Shown: positions 27,227-42,438, numbered from the stretch's first letter. The stretch is DNA of 64,000 nt from Perca fluviatilis (GCF_010015445.1 NC_053126.1:15936669-16000668), one strand, 5' to 3'. The notes: generated from the sequence alone by a model not told the origin. Translations and numbers: made by a program.

Positions 27227-29346
27227 TGCTGTGCTATGTGTCAGTCTTTGAGTGTACCAAGGCTTTTACGCATGTATCTACTTTCGTTCACTGTCTCTGT
27301 TCAGCTACGTGAAGCAATAAGTAGCCCTTAAGTGCACGCATTCTCTTTTAAATACACTACAAATGGACGTTAGCTTCTATTTGAGCCTTGAGAGGCACTC
27401 CTGAAGCTTTCCTGATTGAGGCATGAAACCAGAGCACTCCTCTGTTCCCTCCCTTTCCTGCATTTCCAAAGGGATGCCTGCAGCGTGCCTCTCTAAAGAA
27501 ACCCCTGGCACACACATCCACACCAAACACAGTTCCCTGAGGAGAGCTGAAGGGATACTGCATTGTCCATCAGTAAAATCAGACCTCCACTCCATTTTTG
27601 GTGACTCCCAGAGCTGCACAACACCTTTGAAAGAATCGCATCACTGTTGCCATTTCTTTCAGTCCTGCAAAATCCTCATCAGAATTCTTCCTGTATTGTT
27701 TCTCACTCTCTCCCGTTTCTTGTTGTCGGCAGGCTGATCAAACACTTGCATCTGCAGCTTTTGCAATCCCCCCAGAAGCGAAAGAGAGAGCTGCAAAAAC
27801 CTCTCATAAGCCCAAAGGAAATAGAAGCACAAGATTTGGCAGTGGGACAAACCCCCTGGTGCACCTGTGCCTGTTCAGGCAGATCAGTATTTAGCTGGGG
27901 CCGCCTGCTGCCCCAGGGACAATGAGAGGGGATGGACGGATGGATGGAGGATTTGAGAGGAGGACTTGGACACCGTTCCCCACCCTGTGTGCCAGCATTA
28001 CGGGTCGAGTGGACCAAATGTCTACTCACTGGCACTAACACACAGCTGTTTGGTGATCTGCCCTTGGGCCAGCAGCACACAGACACACATGTGAAGAGGA
28101 ACACATTCAACATCTTGTCCAACATTGCCATCTCCTCTTTTTCTCTTTAAATTATTAAGGAAGAAATGGGAAGGTGTATAGGGATGGATGGGATTGAAAT
28201 TATGGCAACAGTTAACAAGCTCTTGAAAATGAACAGACAGTGTTTGATTTGAAATAGCAATAAAAAGGAAGATTACAGTAGAAAGAAACTGTAAGTACCA
28301 CAATGTGTTTTCCAACTGTACCTCCATCTACGCTGCCTTGCTTTGCATTTTAATGCATGCTGGCTAAGCTTCAGAGCTGTCTCACACTCTTTCCCCAAGG
28401 TCGTCATTACAACAGAACAAGCTTCAGAAAGAAACCGTCCTTCCAGGTGCCAAACCCTCCCTCACCCCTCCCTTCTAATATTTAAGAAAGCTGTTGATCA
28501 CACCTGTTCCCGCTACTTACTTGGATGTGGGAATTACGATGAAGGGAATGGCACTGAATGTGTTATCTGCTTAGGAGCTGTGATGCTGCGTTTCTATGGC
28601 AACACTCCGACCGGTGCTACAGTCACTTTGCTGTCTTTTCTTTCACTGCCAGCTACTCTCCGAGACAGTCTGGGTCGTGTAAAAAGGACCAACAGGAGTG
28701 GACTCATGAAAGGGAGCAATGAAAAGAGGGCAGGCGCAAGTATGCACCTGATATTGTTTAGTCTACTTTCCCTTGATGTTTTCATTCTCTCTCTGAACTG
28801 AGCTATTAAGGCTAACATGAAGAATGGATGTTCCCGTGCTTTTCAATAACCATGTTTAGAGCTTGTAATTTACAAAGGAAGACTTAATTCATGAATCTAT
28901 TCTCCTATTGACTAAGAGCTATGTTTAACTAATTATGCACAAAACAGACATTCATCAGAGTAGCATTTGTTTGTGCCTATGTTTCCTCTTAAATAAATGA
29001 ACATAGGAGCCTGTGGTGAAGCAGTTACACCTTCCCCTGGGAGCCTGGTGTCCTGCAGTGACGTCGATCTGCATGGTGACATGGTGTTGTTCCGATCGAT
29101 ACAGCCCTTTATTGATCATTCATTGATGATCAATCCCTCTTTCTTGTCTGTATCATTATTGCAACGAGTGAAATTAATGAGCTATGGTGTTCTCATTATC
29201 CCAGCCTATATATACTCTCACTCTCTCACACCTTGTATTTTGCACTCACACATACTGTATGCTCTCAGGCACACAGAGGCAGCGACAATACCTAATGTGT
29301 CATTTACTTAATTAGATCATGACATGTGCAAGAAATCAAATTCCTG

Positions 29347-29383
29347 TCACACACACACACACACACACACATACACACACACA
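29347..29383. repeat. (CA)n microsatellite with one TA interruption
   Basis: About 12 units, ATA, then 5 units. Confidence 0.93.
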
Positions 29384-30670
29384 ACTGCTCAAAAGGCACT
29401 CTCTCCTTCTTTCCCTCAGGCTCTGGAGCTCTGCTGGAGAGAGGAGAAAGTGTGTGAGTCATTGAGAGTCAGGGACAAGAGAATGACCGAACTCTGAAGC
29501 TACAAAGGGCTAAGGGGGAGTGCAGTAAAAAGGCAAAGCTAGGCACAGACGACCACCTTACTAAGTCCTTTCCGCTTATAAGTCAACCACCACTGCATAC
29601 AAACACATACACAGCCATACTGAGGACGTAAAACAGACAGTAATGGAGACATGAGGAAAAAAGACGAAAGAGACAGCAGCGCAGTGGGGAGCCTGATGGG
29701 AAAAGACAAAGAGGAGGGGAGAGAGGGAGGGATGAGGATGGAGATTGAGCACATAAAAGAGTTGTAATTTGCCTAACGAAAGAAGAAAGTGACAGATAGT
29801 AGAAAATGAGTTTGTTGAAGGGAGGAGAAAATGACGGGCTAGGGAGCGTGTTGGTGGGTTAGAAAAGGTTAAAGAAGAAACAGAGCACAGATGAAAATGG
29901 GATAAGGTCAGGGATGCAAAAGAAAGTGAGAATAGTGTGTGAATGTGAGAGATGCTAGGGCTGGGAGGAAACTCAAAAGGACATAACCAGGGGGATAGAA
30001 AGATGGCAGCGCAGAGTGAAAGGGGAGCTGATGAAGATGGAGGAGAGACTGGGTGGTGGAGGGTGGTCTTTAATCAAAATGTTTTTCAATTAATTTTACA
30101 ATTAGGGCGCTGCTCGTTAGCTTTGGCACACACAAGAGATGACATTGCTAGCAGTGCTATGCGTGTCATTAATATAATGATGACAGATTGGCGCTCCTGT
30201 GGGACTGCCTCTGCTCCGTGACAGCTGGGCCCTCCAAACAATGTCACCTGACTGGCTTGACATCACCTAACCTCATTCAACATGGCTGCCACTGGTACAG
30301 GGGACATGGCCAGTACACAACAGCTACTGCACACCCACTTGGCTCTGCCAGGAAGGGCAATGACACAGACAGAGAAGCTGTTTTCCTCTTTTCCTTCTCC
30401 CGCCCTCCGTCATTCATACAAGGACATACGACCAAACTAACAGTGGAAGGAAATAAACTCCCGCCCTTTTACAAAAAAAGCCCAAGGTGCACTTGTGTAA
30501 CAGTATCCTACTGTATATTGTCTCACAGACAATCAATCACTTGAGGGGCAGAGCACGCACACACACATACCACACACTCTGCTGGAGCCTGACTTTCTTA
30601 TACACTGTTGTCATGGCAACCACATTAAGGGAGGACACTCAGGCTGCAACTCTGGTGAAATCAGCCCGTC

Positions 30671-30815
<145 letters not shown>

Positions 30816-33188
30816 TCCTTTTCTTTCACTGCCAGCCATTTCTATTTGTCTCCCTCCATTACTTTCTCTTCCTCGCCCATTGTCCTTCTCCTCCTATCCT
30901 TGCATCACCCTTGGCGCACCTCTCTGCCCGTCTCTCTCCATTACTGTGCTACCTTTTCATCTTCTCACCTCCTGCCTCCCACTTCCCAGGCAAACATAAA
31001 TATGTCATCTCACTCCTCAAACCCTCATCATGTTTATATCTCTGACTTTTGTTTGGTCTCTCCACCCACACATTCTGAGGAGCTCTCTGCCTGTCTGTCT
31101 TTCTGCCTGTCTCTCTTTCTGTCTCTCTCTCATCCATCCTTAGAGACACAGAATACACTTGTGATTGAGGCTGTACCTCTCTTCTTGTGCCCCTCTCCAA
31201 TTAAATGGTAGATTTACAGGGGGAATCAGTCAGAGGGCAGCCTTGGAGGACAGCTTTAATAAGGGCTCCGTGCTGCACCACTCTCTTTTTCATGCTCTCT
31301 CTCTTCCTCTCTCTTATGGAAGATGGCTTGCCATTTAGCAGGTGTGAGGACAGGAGACAGGAGAAACAAGTTACATGATAACCCTCCTTGACAGGAACAT
31401 TAAACAGTGGCCCAGATGTTAAAAGCTAGCCAACCAACAATGATCAATGCCAAATTGCAGGTGCCCCAACACAGTTAAAATAATCACATAAAAGCAAGCT
31501 CTAGAACTTAACTGCTAAGCCAGATATTATTCAAGCTCATGCCTTGAGACTCAGCTGCCACATTAGTTCCAGCAGCCATTCCATCCATCTTGGAGCACAC
31601 TAGCAGTTGGTGGGCCCACTGTGTAGCTTCACAACTTCATGATATTTATGGCTAGCCTTAACAAATAATGGCTTGGTTGTTTAGAAACCATGCCAGTTTA
31701 GAAAAGATTGCTATAGAACCGTCACCATCCTCCAATGCCTTCGTACTTATCTCTGTTAGTGCACGTCCCTATGGGCCACCTGTTTGCCACAAGCCAGATC
31801 ATCAAGCTTCAACCCCCACCCCTCCTGATCCACTCCAACCCACTTGATGAGCTAGATAACACAGTATGGTGGAGAGCACACACAGGATGCCCCCCTGAGA
31901 AATAATCTGGAGATGGAACGAGCGAATACGAAGGATAAGCAGCAGGGCCCAAGGCCAGCAGGCAGCCTGCATGATGAGAAGCTAAGGAGAATAAAAGAAA
32001 GAGGGACAGAGATGGAAATAAAAAGAGAATTTGGGACAAGATACGGGAACGAGTAAAAGAAGTGGAGGTGGCTGAATGAATGGGAGATTGTGAGGGAAGG
32101 GTGGAACAAGTGGGAGGGGGGGGGGTAGTCTTCATTAAAGGAGGCAGAAAGGAGAGAACAAGAAAGAGGAATGTAAGATGTAGGGAGTGAGTAGATGGTA
32201 GGATGTGAGGGGATGAGAGTGTAGAGGAAGGGAGGAGCGGGCATTGAGACGGATGCATCTGCTGCTGCTCCACATGGATGTTTATCCAGCTTGTAGCTTC
32301 CTGGGAGACACATAGTAGAAGTTCTCTCCCCGGAAGCTGCCTCTCACATCACTCTGTAGGCCTGCGTGTTTGTGTGTGCAGAGAAGTCCAGTAACATGTC
32401 TGTGCTTAATAGTCTTTGCATGTATTACACACTGGACAGGTATATGCGCCTGTGATGTGGTGTGCTTGGCCTTTCTAAGTATAGCATTTGTGACTTTTTT
32501 TTGCATGTGTGCTAGTTTACTCTTCCCCTGCTCCGGCTGGGTTTCAGTGTAGTGTAAAGCGGCACGACCCCTTTAGCAGGCTGGTGGTTGTGCTCAGCCC
32601 TGGGTGAGGGGGAGGGTTGGAAGTGGTTGGTGGCAAAGAGAAAGGATGAGTGTTTATATTTAGCTCCATGCACAATCAGTTGGGATGCCAGAGTAAAGAT
32701 TCAAAGCCCTGCTTAATACTTATAGTACATATACTGAGTACTGTTAATACACACTGACCGCAGAGCAGTTGACTCGGAGCACAGAACAGTGTTCAGGCTA
32801 ACAGCAGCAACGGCCTGAGAATTGCCTCTCAAAATGGAGAGGCTGCAGCTCTCTGCTCTGTGTTGCAGCGTGGCTGTTATGAATATTTGAAGGAGCCATA
32901 TCGCTAGGCTCCTGGTTGTTGCTCGAGGGGGGAAACATGGGCGCGGGCACAGAGTGGTTGGCAGTGCAGAGAGGCTGGGATGGAGGGGGGTGGTGGGCAT
33001 TGGCGGAGGCAGCGGCCCATCCTGAGGCTGGCAGCAGGCAGCTCAGTGAATGAAAGCAGTGCAGGTCATGTGTGGGTGGGGAGGCGGGACTCTCCTGCTG
33101 CTGAGACAGATGCCACGGTTGTTAGGCTTAATTTCTTCTGCCAAGCACCACCCAGCACTGGCCAAAAACAAACTCAAATGCTTGTGGC

Positions 33189-33190
<2 letters not shown>

Positions 33191-33224
<34 letters not shown>
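33191..33224. repeat. (GT)n microsatellite
   Basis: 17 GT units. Confidence 0.95.
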
Positions 33225-33225
<1 letters not shown>

Positions 33226-33404
33226 AATAGAGAGAAAGAGCACTGTTTGATTCAGTATCAGGCTCTACCAGGAGCACACACAAGCAGAGCAGTAATCGTT
33301 CACTGTTCAATCCTGTCCACCTTCCATCTCCTCTGTTCTCTGAGTGTCTTTCTCAGTCCTATCTCTATTTTTCACTATCCATCTTCCTTACTCTTTCTAG
33401 TCTG

Positions 33405-33408
<4 letters not shown>

Positions 33409-33472
<64 letters not shown>
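33409..33472. repeat. (TC)n microsatellite, 64 bp
   Basis: 32 uninterrupted TC units. A pure homopurine-homopyrimidine mirror repeat of this length can form triplex (H-DNA). Confidence 0.97.
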
Positions 33473-33476
<4 letters not shown>

Positions 33477-34320
33477 TTTACTTCATCTTCTCTCTGCAGC
33501 AAAGCTGGCTCCCACTGCAGCGAAAAGGGAACAGAGAGACTAAGAGAAAGAGAAGTGAGAGATGAAGAAAGAGCAGTGTGGTATTTGGCTCGGTGTTGCA
33601 TTATTGGCTCTGGTTGATCTGATCTGAGCAGATTACAGGAATACCATTCTCACAAATCACCGTTGCTGCTGCCTCTTGAGCCTCACACCCTGTCACTCGC
33701 ATGCAAAATAATGCTAATGCTAACTCTCTGTCACACACAGACACACACACACAAACCCACACCCTACCCTGAGCCGACACCCACACCTGTGGCCTGTCTA
33801 GCCATTCTGTAGTCGCTGCTCTTTATACCCAACATTACATACAGTACTACCGCAACACTTGAGCGCACACGTCATTCACCACACCGCTGCCAGTGCCTTC
33901 CTTGACAAGAGGCATCACCCATGCAGCAAGACATAATTACCGCTCAAATAATAATTAGTCAAGTTAATACAGCAGCAAAAAAGACAGATTCTAAAAGCTG
34001 AATGCATTCCAATTTACCCCCATAATGTGTTCATTATAAGAGAACACTTATTCTTCTCCTCCAAACGCTCTGTTGCTTTCTCTTCACTCCTCTGACTTCT
34101 CTCAGCCCAGCTGGGTTGGAGGCTGTCGGAGTGGGGGCTGGGCGGCAGCCTGTGCCAAGGCCAGTGCGACATGTTTTGACTCTTTACTTAGACATTAATT
34201 CATGTATTGATCATGTTTGTGTTAAGATGGAGGAAAGAGAGCAGGGAAGTCAGAAAAACACCAAACGGAATTCATCAAAAACAACACCACCATTGCCATT
34301 CAGAAAAAAATGCTGCGCGC

Positions 34321-34392
34321 TCACACACACACATACACAAACACACACACTCATACAAACACTCACACAAACACACACACACACACACACAC
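34321..34392. repeat. Imperfect (CA)n tract
   Basis: CA units broken by ATA, AAA, CTCATACAAACACT, then a purer run at 34370-34392. A further CA-rich patch follows to 34490. Confidence 0.9.
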
Positions 34393-34973
34393 TGGACGAC
34401 CCCATCCTACTTACACACCTATATAGTTAAACTAGCATCACAGCAACCCCATCACATCTTACTGACAAACACACACACACTGACACACACAACCACCACT
34501 ACATTCATTTCATCTGCAGCACAGCAGTTCTTTGGATGCCGATCCATAAACATTGATTCACACTTCAACAGCACTTATTCATTTATCTATGTACTCATTC
34601 AATCGCTTATACATTTCACATCAAAGAAGTGCAATCTGCTAAGGCTGAAGTCTGGTAATTGACTCATGTAGGAATACATTTTTTCTTTACTCGCTGGACA
34701 CAAAAAACGAGAGCAAGGTTTCTATTGTTTGTTATGGCTGTGGTGCTCCTGTGTATTCTTCCATCAATCAAAAGAACATAATTTTTTAAATGCACTCTCC
34801 ATCTCCTGCTGTATGATGGACTGAGGCATTGACATCTTACATTCCTAAAAAAAACTGAGCCAACCTGCAACACAATTGCATTACACTGCTTTGAAAAACA
34901 AGAAACTGTTGCACATGTGCAGCATCACATTACAAATGCTACACTTGCTATTGTGCAGCACACAGCAGTAATC

Positions 34974-34979
34974 TCTCTC

Positions 34980-35036
<57 letters not shown>
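34974..35036. repeat. Compound (CT)n-(CA)n microsatellite
   Basis: A short CT tract with TTT, then 26 CA units (34985-35036). Third locus in the window with CT directly 5' of CA. Confidence 0.96.
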
Positions 35037-35038
<2 letters not shown>

Positions 35039-38000
35039 GGTGAAAGATCTACCAAAGAGCGTCATGGTGTCTGGGTGGTAGACAGGCTTCGGAGACAACA
35101 ACGGTGAAAATTTAATTCCATTTAAGGCTAATCCCATTTGCAACCTCTGCTGAGTCTCACTGCTATTGTGACATTCAAGGAAATCTGTCTCAACTGTTCG
35201 ATTGCGGGAATTTGTGGTGAAACACGATGCAGCATGAATAATGGCGCTTGATCGCCAAGAGACAGACCCTGAAGAAGACTACGACAGGGTCAGACAAGCA
35301 TGCTGCAGCCAAGGGTGGTGGAGAGGACATGAGACAGAGCCATGCTGGACAAGATGGTACAGTAAGAAAGACAGGCGAGCAGAATAAATTAAGGTTGGGA
35401 AAGAAGAGGGAACGGTAAACAATGTGTGTGCATTTATGCCATGCTAATTCTTTTGACATTTCGCAGGCAGTAATATTTTGCTGCTGTTGTTACTGACAGA
35501 GACGAGGTGAGAAAGAGGGAAGGATTTGAGTGTAGCACAGGCTGCAGGACAGACAATAGCCTCATCCCAAATGTCCCTAGATCAACACGCCACCAGTGTC
35601 ACACACATAGGAAAACGTATACACACACTTCTTGGCGTTGAAAGTGAATTGGCCATTGGCATCTCAAGAAAAAGAGAGCAAGAATAAATTATCTTGCAGC
35701 TCTCCAGTAACAGCTCCTCTCTAATCAAGCAACGGCATCGCTTACTGTTGCTCTCCCTACAAGAGTAAATATACTCATCTACTACACAAAAAAATGGTAC
35801 CTGAGTATAATGTGCCAAGAAGGTTGGGATTATTATTTAACAGATTTAAATCTGAACTAAAATACAAACCTTAACTCTGGTAACCTGCTGATGACGAGGC
35901 AAGGATAGAGGACCTTACCTGAAAAATAAAACAGAGCAATCCCTCTTGCTATAATTACACAGAACAGGAAATGAGGTGTTCAAATGTAGCTACATTTATG
36001 TGCCAAAGAGACTGCAGAGTTGCTCATCTCCTGGGCTCATCAAAATGATATAGAACCGATAGGAGACTGACACATAGAGATAGATGCACAAACACTATAT
36101 ACCTACTTTCCAAATTTGCATTCATTTCACATCCAACTCGAAATTCACATCCAATTTTACAGTCCGTTCACGTCCAAGCTGGCACTCAAATTCAGCCACT
36201 TGTGCATGCAGCCTGTAAACGCGGGTCAGTGTGGTTAAAGCTGACACTTTCTGTCAACACACCCATCACTAACCCCCATTACTCGCTCACTTAGTCTCTC
36301 CCATTGTGCCTCACTCATTCACTTGTTGGTTGTTGGTGCACGTGACCGCACGCAGACACGTGCACCAACGCCCCAGCAATCTGCACAAACATACACAAAC
36401 ATGCAGTCATCACCCACTCGTGTTTTCAGCAATTTCTTCATTTGCTCAGGCCGTCACTTGATCACAATATTCTCACCTACTCATTCGACATTCTTTCAGT
36501 GTCCCAGCCACTTGTGCCCTCATCTGGTCCCAATCTCTGCCACCACTCCTCAGTCACATGCTCGCTCTTGCTGTCACCCTCACTCCTTCAACTTCTCACC
36601 CATTGTTCCCAGTCACACAATTTCTCTCGCTTTCCCTTTCTCTCTCGCTATATCTGTCACACACTGCACATCCAGTCAGTCCCTCCCCTTCATTAACCCC
36701 ATGGATGACACAGTCCCTCACCTTGCCTCACTGTTCATCCTTCATAACTCTCTCCGGGTAAGACTGCTGTCTCCCTCTCTGTATAGATTGCCTCCACCCA
36801 TTCCAATAAAAGATTTAAGAGCTCCTTTAAGTGCTAATCAGGTTGTCATCCGTGCAGCCAAAATCAGAGGCTTGATAAATAAAGGCTTGTCTCTGTTGGC
36901 TAGCGGCTCACTGTGTTTAAATAGGTGACACCGGAGTGCATTCTGAGCACACCGGATCGATGCCAGAACCCCTGGGGTCCCCTGAAATGGTGAACAGAGA
37001 CAAAGCTTAGCGCTCGATAATAGCGCAGGAGTAGGCAGATTGCTCCCTATTTTCAGAGGAACTCTCCCTGGGCTTGTCCTCCACTCCCCTCACTCTTTTT
37101 TTCTCACTTTCTCTCATCGCGACAGACCTTTTCAACTCACCAGTTGGCAGAATTGCATAAACATAGAGACTCAAAACCTTTATTTTGTACATTACACAGA
37201 AGGTTAAGCTGTTGCGCTGAGGGAAGTGCATTAAAAATACCAACAGACACAACAAGCACTCCTATCTCCAATCTCCAACCAGCACACTCTATGCTGTCCA
37301 ATCATCCCATCACATCCCACTACGGCCAATTTACCGCTATGCCCAATCTCTTCTCCCCAGTCAAACTGTTCGCCATCACTCCAAATAGCATATCACCAGC
37401 CATCGCAGTCACCCGCCACGCTGTATCACTAAAACTCCCGCCCTCATCCAATACATCCAGCACCAAGCTTGGCTCGACAGACTTGTTATCACTGACCCAT
37501 GCCTAGACAGTACTACAACACGATGCTTCTCATTAACTCTCCTTTGGCCCCTACCTCATCTCACCTTGCGTCCACTTACATTCCCTCCCATGAAAGCACT
37601 ACACCCTGCGATGGCAATATAAAAGGTCCACCTCTCCCCTGGTGGTTCTTTTCCCTCACTTTGATTTTCTGTCCATCAAGGGGGCGTGGATTAGCGGTCT
37701 CTTGTTTATCTGCTCGTCAGTTTTATCTATCTATCACTAAGCCATCCGCTGTGCTGCAGCGGCCTCAGCACTGCATTAATCCCCTATCAGCCAGCCAGCC
37801 ATCCATCACCCCGCTGTCTATCACGTCAGATCCATCATCCACCCATCTGTCCCACACTGCCCATGCTCACAGATGATCTCCTCGGAAAGCCCAACCGGCG
37901 AGTCGCAGAGGGTGAAGGGGACAGCGGGGCAGGAGGAAATTAGAGGGAAATGCAAAAACAGAAGATGGGGGTGAGGAAGAGAAGATTATTCCATGCCCTT

Positions 38001-39416
38001 TCTTCCCTTTCTCAGTCTGCATCCTGCTGGAAAGCTTTCTCTTCATGTCACTACATGCTTATTAGCTGTTGTGTTTGTTTCCTTGTAATTTGTTTGTTCT
38101 CCTCGCCCGCTAATTCTAGCTAGTGGGAGAAGTGCCAGTAGAGGAAGAGATAGCTGCTGGGGACGGGGGTCATAAATCCCATAAAACCCCGATGTAGTGA
38201 AAAACCCTGGCCCCTCCTTCTCCAGCACGTAAGAGCAAGGAAGGGATATTGTCTAAAGCCTCCAGCTTTAAAACAGCTCAATAACTGGGTTCATCAGGGG
38301 TCATTTGTATTTCCATCCATATCTGCTACCATCGGAAGGTGTGTGAGCAGGAGAGGAGGTGAGTGTAGGGCAAATGTTAGTACACTCGCAGAGGAAGGGG
38401 AGTCCACACAGAAGCATGTAAGTGCAGCGTACAGGGGCTAGAGAGTGTAAACAGGTATATATTAGGAGAATCAGTAAGCACATAGATATTTAGGTCTGTA
38501 AACTGCAAATGGTAGGTGAGCAAACAGGTATGTATGTGGGCTGAAGCACCGTAATTATTTGACAAATAGAGTCTGTGAGAGCAGAATGAATTGTTCATAG
38601 GGTGACGGAAAGAGCACAAAAAAAGGTTAATGTAGATACTTTCAGACTGTTGGTACAGAGAAAAAACAACCGGGTTTATGGAAAGTTTAATATGCAGTCT
38701 AGCAGCTTTGCAGAGAAAAGTAGTAGATCTGTGTTAAACAGTTCGTTTAAATAAACACTATAACCTGTTTCTGCTGAATAACCACCTCAAGGCGATTGTA
38801 CGATTATGATTTGCAGTAACTCGATTTGCTCGGTTGCTGATGTGTACATGATTTGTTTGATGCAAAGTAGCCAAGCATAACATCTTTTTAGCACCACAAG
38901 GAAAACGGAAGGTAATATGTGTCTATGTTTTATTGTGATGATGAATTTACAGAACCCCGTAACACAGGCTCTGTCGCTTGCAGAGTTAGTTGGAACATGA
39001 AAGCCACTTTGCTGTTGCCCTAAATTTTCCTTTGTTTTTCTTTTTTTTCCACCGCTAGCCATGCTGCCGTTTGTACAGAAACACGGCTTTGCATCGAATC
39101 AAAACAGCGAAAGAAATCAGAATGGAGGTGTATGCCAGAATACAGTAACAGATTGATTTTGGGGTCGGACAATTGAATTACCTTTTCTTCAAATCTGGCT
39201 TTAATTCAACTAAAATATTCCAGTTAACATGTTTACATGACAGTCGCAATCATTTGAGTATTACTTTAATTTGGTTATAATGAAGTTACCTTCTCTCTGA
39301 GCGTAAAGTAGTTCTCTAGTATAAAATAAATTATGTGAAAATGCTGCACAGAACTGAATGTTAATGTTCCTTTGTGTGTCTTGGTAAGGCTTGGTAAGGA
39401 AGGTAAGGATATCACT

Positions 39417-39991
39417 GGGGATTTCCACTGAATGCAGAATGGCTGCGGATCGGCTCCGCTGCGTGTCGGCTCTGTGTTCCGCCGTCCTTCAATACCCACC
39501 AGGTCCGGATTTGTTGCGTAACAGCTGCGGCCATGACTGACAGCTGAAGTCACGAGGACCCACGAGATCTCGCGAATTCAGGTAGAATAGAACCACAAAA
39601 CCAACAACAGTTGGTTTCCATCCAGAGGAGTAGAGGAGAAACAACTCTGTGCTGCGTTTTCAAGGTGTAGTGCAGGGAAATCCGCCGTGAGCACAGTGTA
39701 TTTTATTTTGAAAATTAACCGGATGTTTTATTTTGCTTTTGTGCTCGACTTCCTGTCCCTCACTATCTGCTGTGTGCTGAATTGCTGCGGAGCTCTCTGG
39801 CGTCCGGCAAAAATAGAAGCTCTGCATATCTGCTCTAGAGGGCTGCGGATCGCCGGAGCTGTGCCGGAGTCGGAACGCAGCCGTTCTGCAGTCAGTGGAA
39901 ATACACACATTGACTTTAATGGAAACCTAATGACTCCGCCGCCGTTCCGGAGCGTATCCACAGACGTTCCGCAACCGGTGGAAATTGGGGG
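39417..39991. mobile_element. GC-rich MITE-like element
   Basis: The ends are inverted: GGGGATTTCCACTGAATGCA on the left, and on the right, inverted, CCCCAATTTCCACCGGTTGC. The match continues through TGCGGATCGGCTCCGC versus TGTGGATACGCTCCGG. The copy is diverged (about 70 percent between ends by eye) and unusually CpG-rich for its surroundings. Overlapping open frames on both strands show no domain. Superfamily not assigned. Confidence 0.65.
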
Positions 39992-40103
39992 TCAGGCATC
40001 CACAATCTACACAGTATATATATATTTTTAGCATTGTTACACAAATCTTATTGAAAACCACAGACAATACAAAACCTAATGAATTACACTCAATGATATT
40101 TCA

Positions 40104-40315
40104 GTTACACTTTACTTGAAGGTATCTACGTAAGAGTGACATGACACTGTCATGAACGTGTCATAAACATTATAAACAAGTCATAAACGTTTATGACATA
40201 ACGCTTCTTTTAGTAAGTGTCATTCGGTTTTTGTCATGGCGAGTTATGGTTAGGGTTATGTGTTCATGACAGTGTCATGTCACTCTTATGTTGATACCTT
40301 CAAGTAAAGGGTTAA
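40104..40315. mobile_element. Palindromic MITE (TTTACTTGAAGG family)
   Basis: The 48-bp arm at 40110-40157, starting CTTTACTTGAAGGTATC, is repeated in inverted orientation at 40262-40309 with two mismatches. The interior contains further short inverted repeats (CATAAACGTTTATG) and GGTTAGGGTT. I recognise this as an abundant teleost foldback/MITE family; the superfamily is uncertain. About 212 bp, non-coding. Confidence 0.8.
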
Positions 40316-40963
40316 ATGTACCTCCCCATCCTATTTGCCTGTAAACCCAAGGATCATTCCTTGCGTATCTTGAGCTGCAGTCATATACAGGTAATTAAAT
40401 AAACACAGAGTAGGAGTTAACATTTTCTGCTGTATTACATGGCTGAGTTTACCCTCCAGTAACAAGCTACCACACTATCTGCAATAGCTTTAAGGATCTA
40501 ATATATATACAATAGCATACAGTATGAGGATGCTACTGTAGACTTGCATGACACACCTCAGAAAGTCATCTTTTTCTATGTAATATATATCAACATTGGT
40601 GGTCCTCCATTACACATGGAATAGGAGAAAAGAGATGTGTGAAGCTCCTGCTTTTATCCATAATGAGCCTAAAACAACATCTTCAAACAAATGTTCTTCT
40701 TCCACATGCAGCCGAATCAAATGAGACAGCTGTCAGAAAGCATTCATATCCATCCTGAGTTAGCTCTAATTGGAGAACTACTTTCCCTCCTCTGGCCCTA
40801 TATGACAGATACTGCTCAATCACCACACCGGTGCTGAACACTGCTCCAACCCTACAATATACTGCCTGCAATTACAGCACATACTGCTGTTAAACAACGA
40901 TAACTCACACACTGCACACATCTAAGCACAGTACTCATACATGCATATACTGTATGTTTGTGT

Positions 40964-40966
<3 letters not shown>

Positions 40967-41044
<78 letters not shown>
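40967..41044. repeat. (GT)n microsatellite, 78 bp
   Basis: 39 uninterrupted GT units. Confidence 0.98.
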
Positions 41045-41047
<3 letters not shown>

Positions 41048-41760
41048 TGTGTTTGCATGCCTGTCACATGTGCATTAATGCTGAACAAGCATGTGCTGAG
41101 CATTTTATAACATACAGTAGCTGCATGCTTTTGCATGTATAGAAAAGGGTAAAAGGAAATAAATTGTAAATGCTGCTATCCCAATACAAGGGTGAAGCCT
41201 GCAGTCCATAAGAGATGCAATTACCAGTTCTGCAAATATACAGTGAGAGAAGGAGAGACACACAAACGTAAACACTTGCACAGCCTCATAAACACATACC
41301 TACATTATTTCGAACACACTGAATTAATCAGCTCTTAGACAAATAGCTGAATAAATACTCTGGATAACCAGATCAATATTGTACACTCAATTCATCTGAG
41401 TTCACAGAGATGTCAAATTCTGCATAGTTCCATAGCACACTGATTAAACTGGCACCACATTAATTCAGTAAATCAATAAAACCAATTTTTTCAAATAAAT
41501 CAAGTCGCATAGACAGTTTGAGCCAATTGGAGGGCAGGAACACATTAACATTCTCTTGCTACAACTGCATATCTATGTCATGCAGACAGCACACTGATTT
41601 GGAATGTGGATTCCACAATTTGTGAAATGAAAATGATTAATCCACGAAACAATAACCAGGGTGCCAAGAAGGCACATGGTAATTCTATAATGATCAAAGA
41701 CTCAATTAAATCCTTTTCCATTCTGTTCCCTAAATGCCTCATGTCTGTGGCTGCAGAGCA

Positions 41761-41861
<101 letters not shown>

Positions 41862-42438
41862 ATTTTGTGCTGTCTTGGAGCTATGAAGTGACCAGAGGTT
41901 AAGCGGTGGTGTCTTTTGTGATCAGATGACATATGATGTGTGGTTCATGTTCATACTCTAATAGCACTACAGGATAGGAGCACAAGTTGTGTGTGATAGT
42001 AATCGGTATTAGATTATAAGCGCATTCATATCCTGACAGACAAGCCATTGTATTTTATTAAAAATATGTCATTCACCATCCACCATGTAGCTTACATGGT
42101 GCCCACCATTTTTGTTGTGCCTGTTTCAAATTAAAGTAGCAAAGCATTCAGTTGCTAAAAATGATGCACTGTAGTTCGTTAGAAACAAATGAACAAAAAA
42201 CCTCTGATTTGCTGAGCATTCATGGTCATTTTTAGCAGCATCTTACTTCATAGTGATACAGTTAAATCCACACCTGGATGCTAGTTGTTGATCATTGTGC
42301 AACTTCACTGGAAAACACATGGCTTTATCTCCTGAATGACATGGAACATTACAACCTCAATACTATCTTTGTAATGTAAGGAGAAAATCTGACACAAAAA
42401 TTCCTTTGCTGCCTGTCTCTGCAGCACGGTTAGAGTAA

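Larger units (their letters stand above)
20661..30670. other. Intronic sequence, no gene or transposon seen
   Basis: Microsatellites and the octamer cluster at 23.1 kb are the only marked structures. AT-rich stretches at 24530-24850 contain several TTAATTAATTA-like homeodomain-type motifs. A palindromic patch ATTGATCATTCATTGATGAT lies at about 29112. Confidence 0.45.

Noticed and set aside
36323..36928. 201-codon plus-strand frame, the longest in the window
   Set aside because: Ser/His/Pro-rich composition from pyrimidine-rich DNA, no recognisable domain and no transcript signals.
39687..40031. CpG-rich segment with a 114-codon frame, as a second promoter or exon
   Set aside because: Falls within an element with inverted ends (39417-39991); the CpG content belongs to the repeat.
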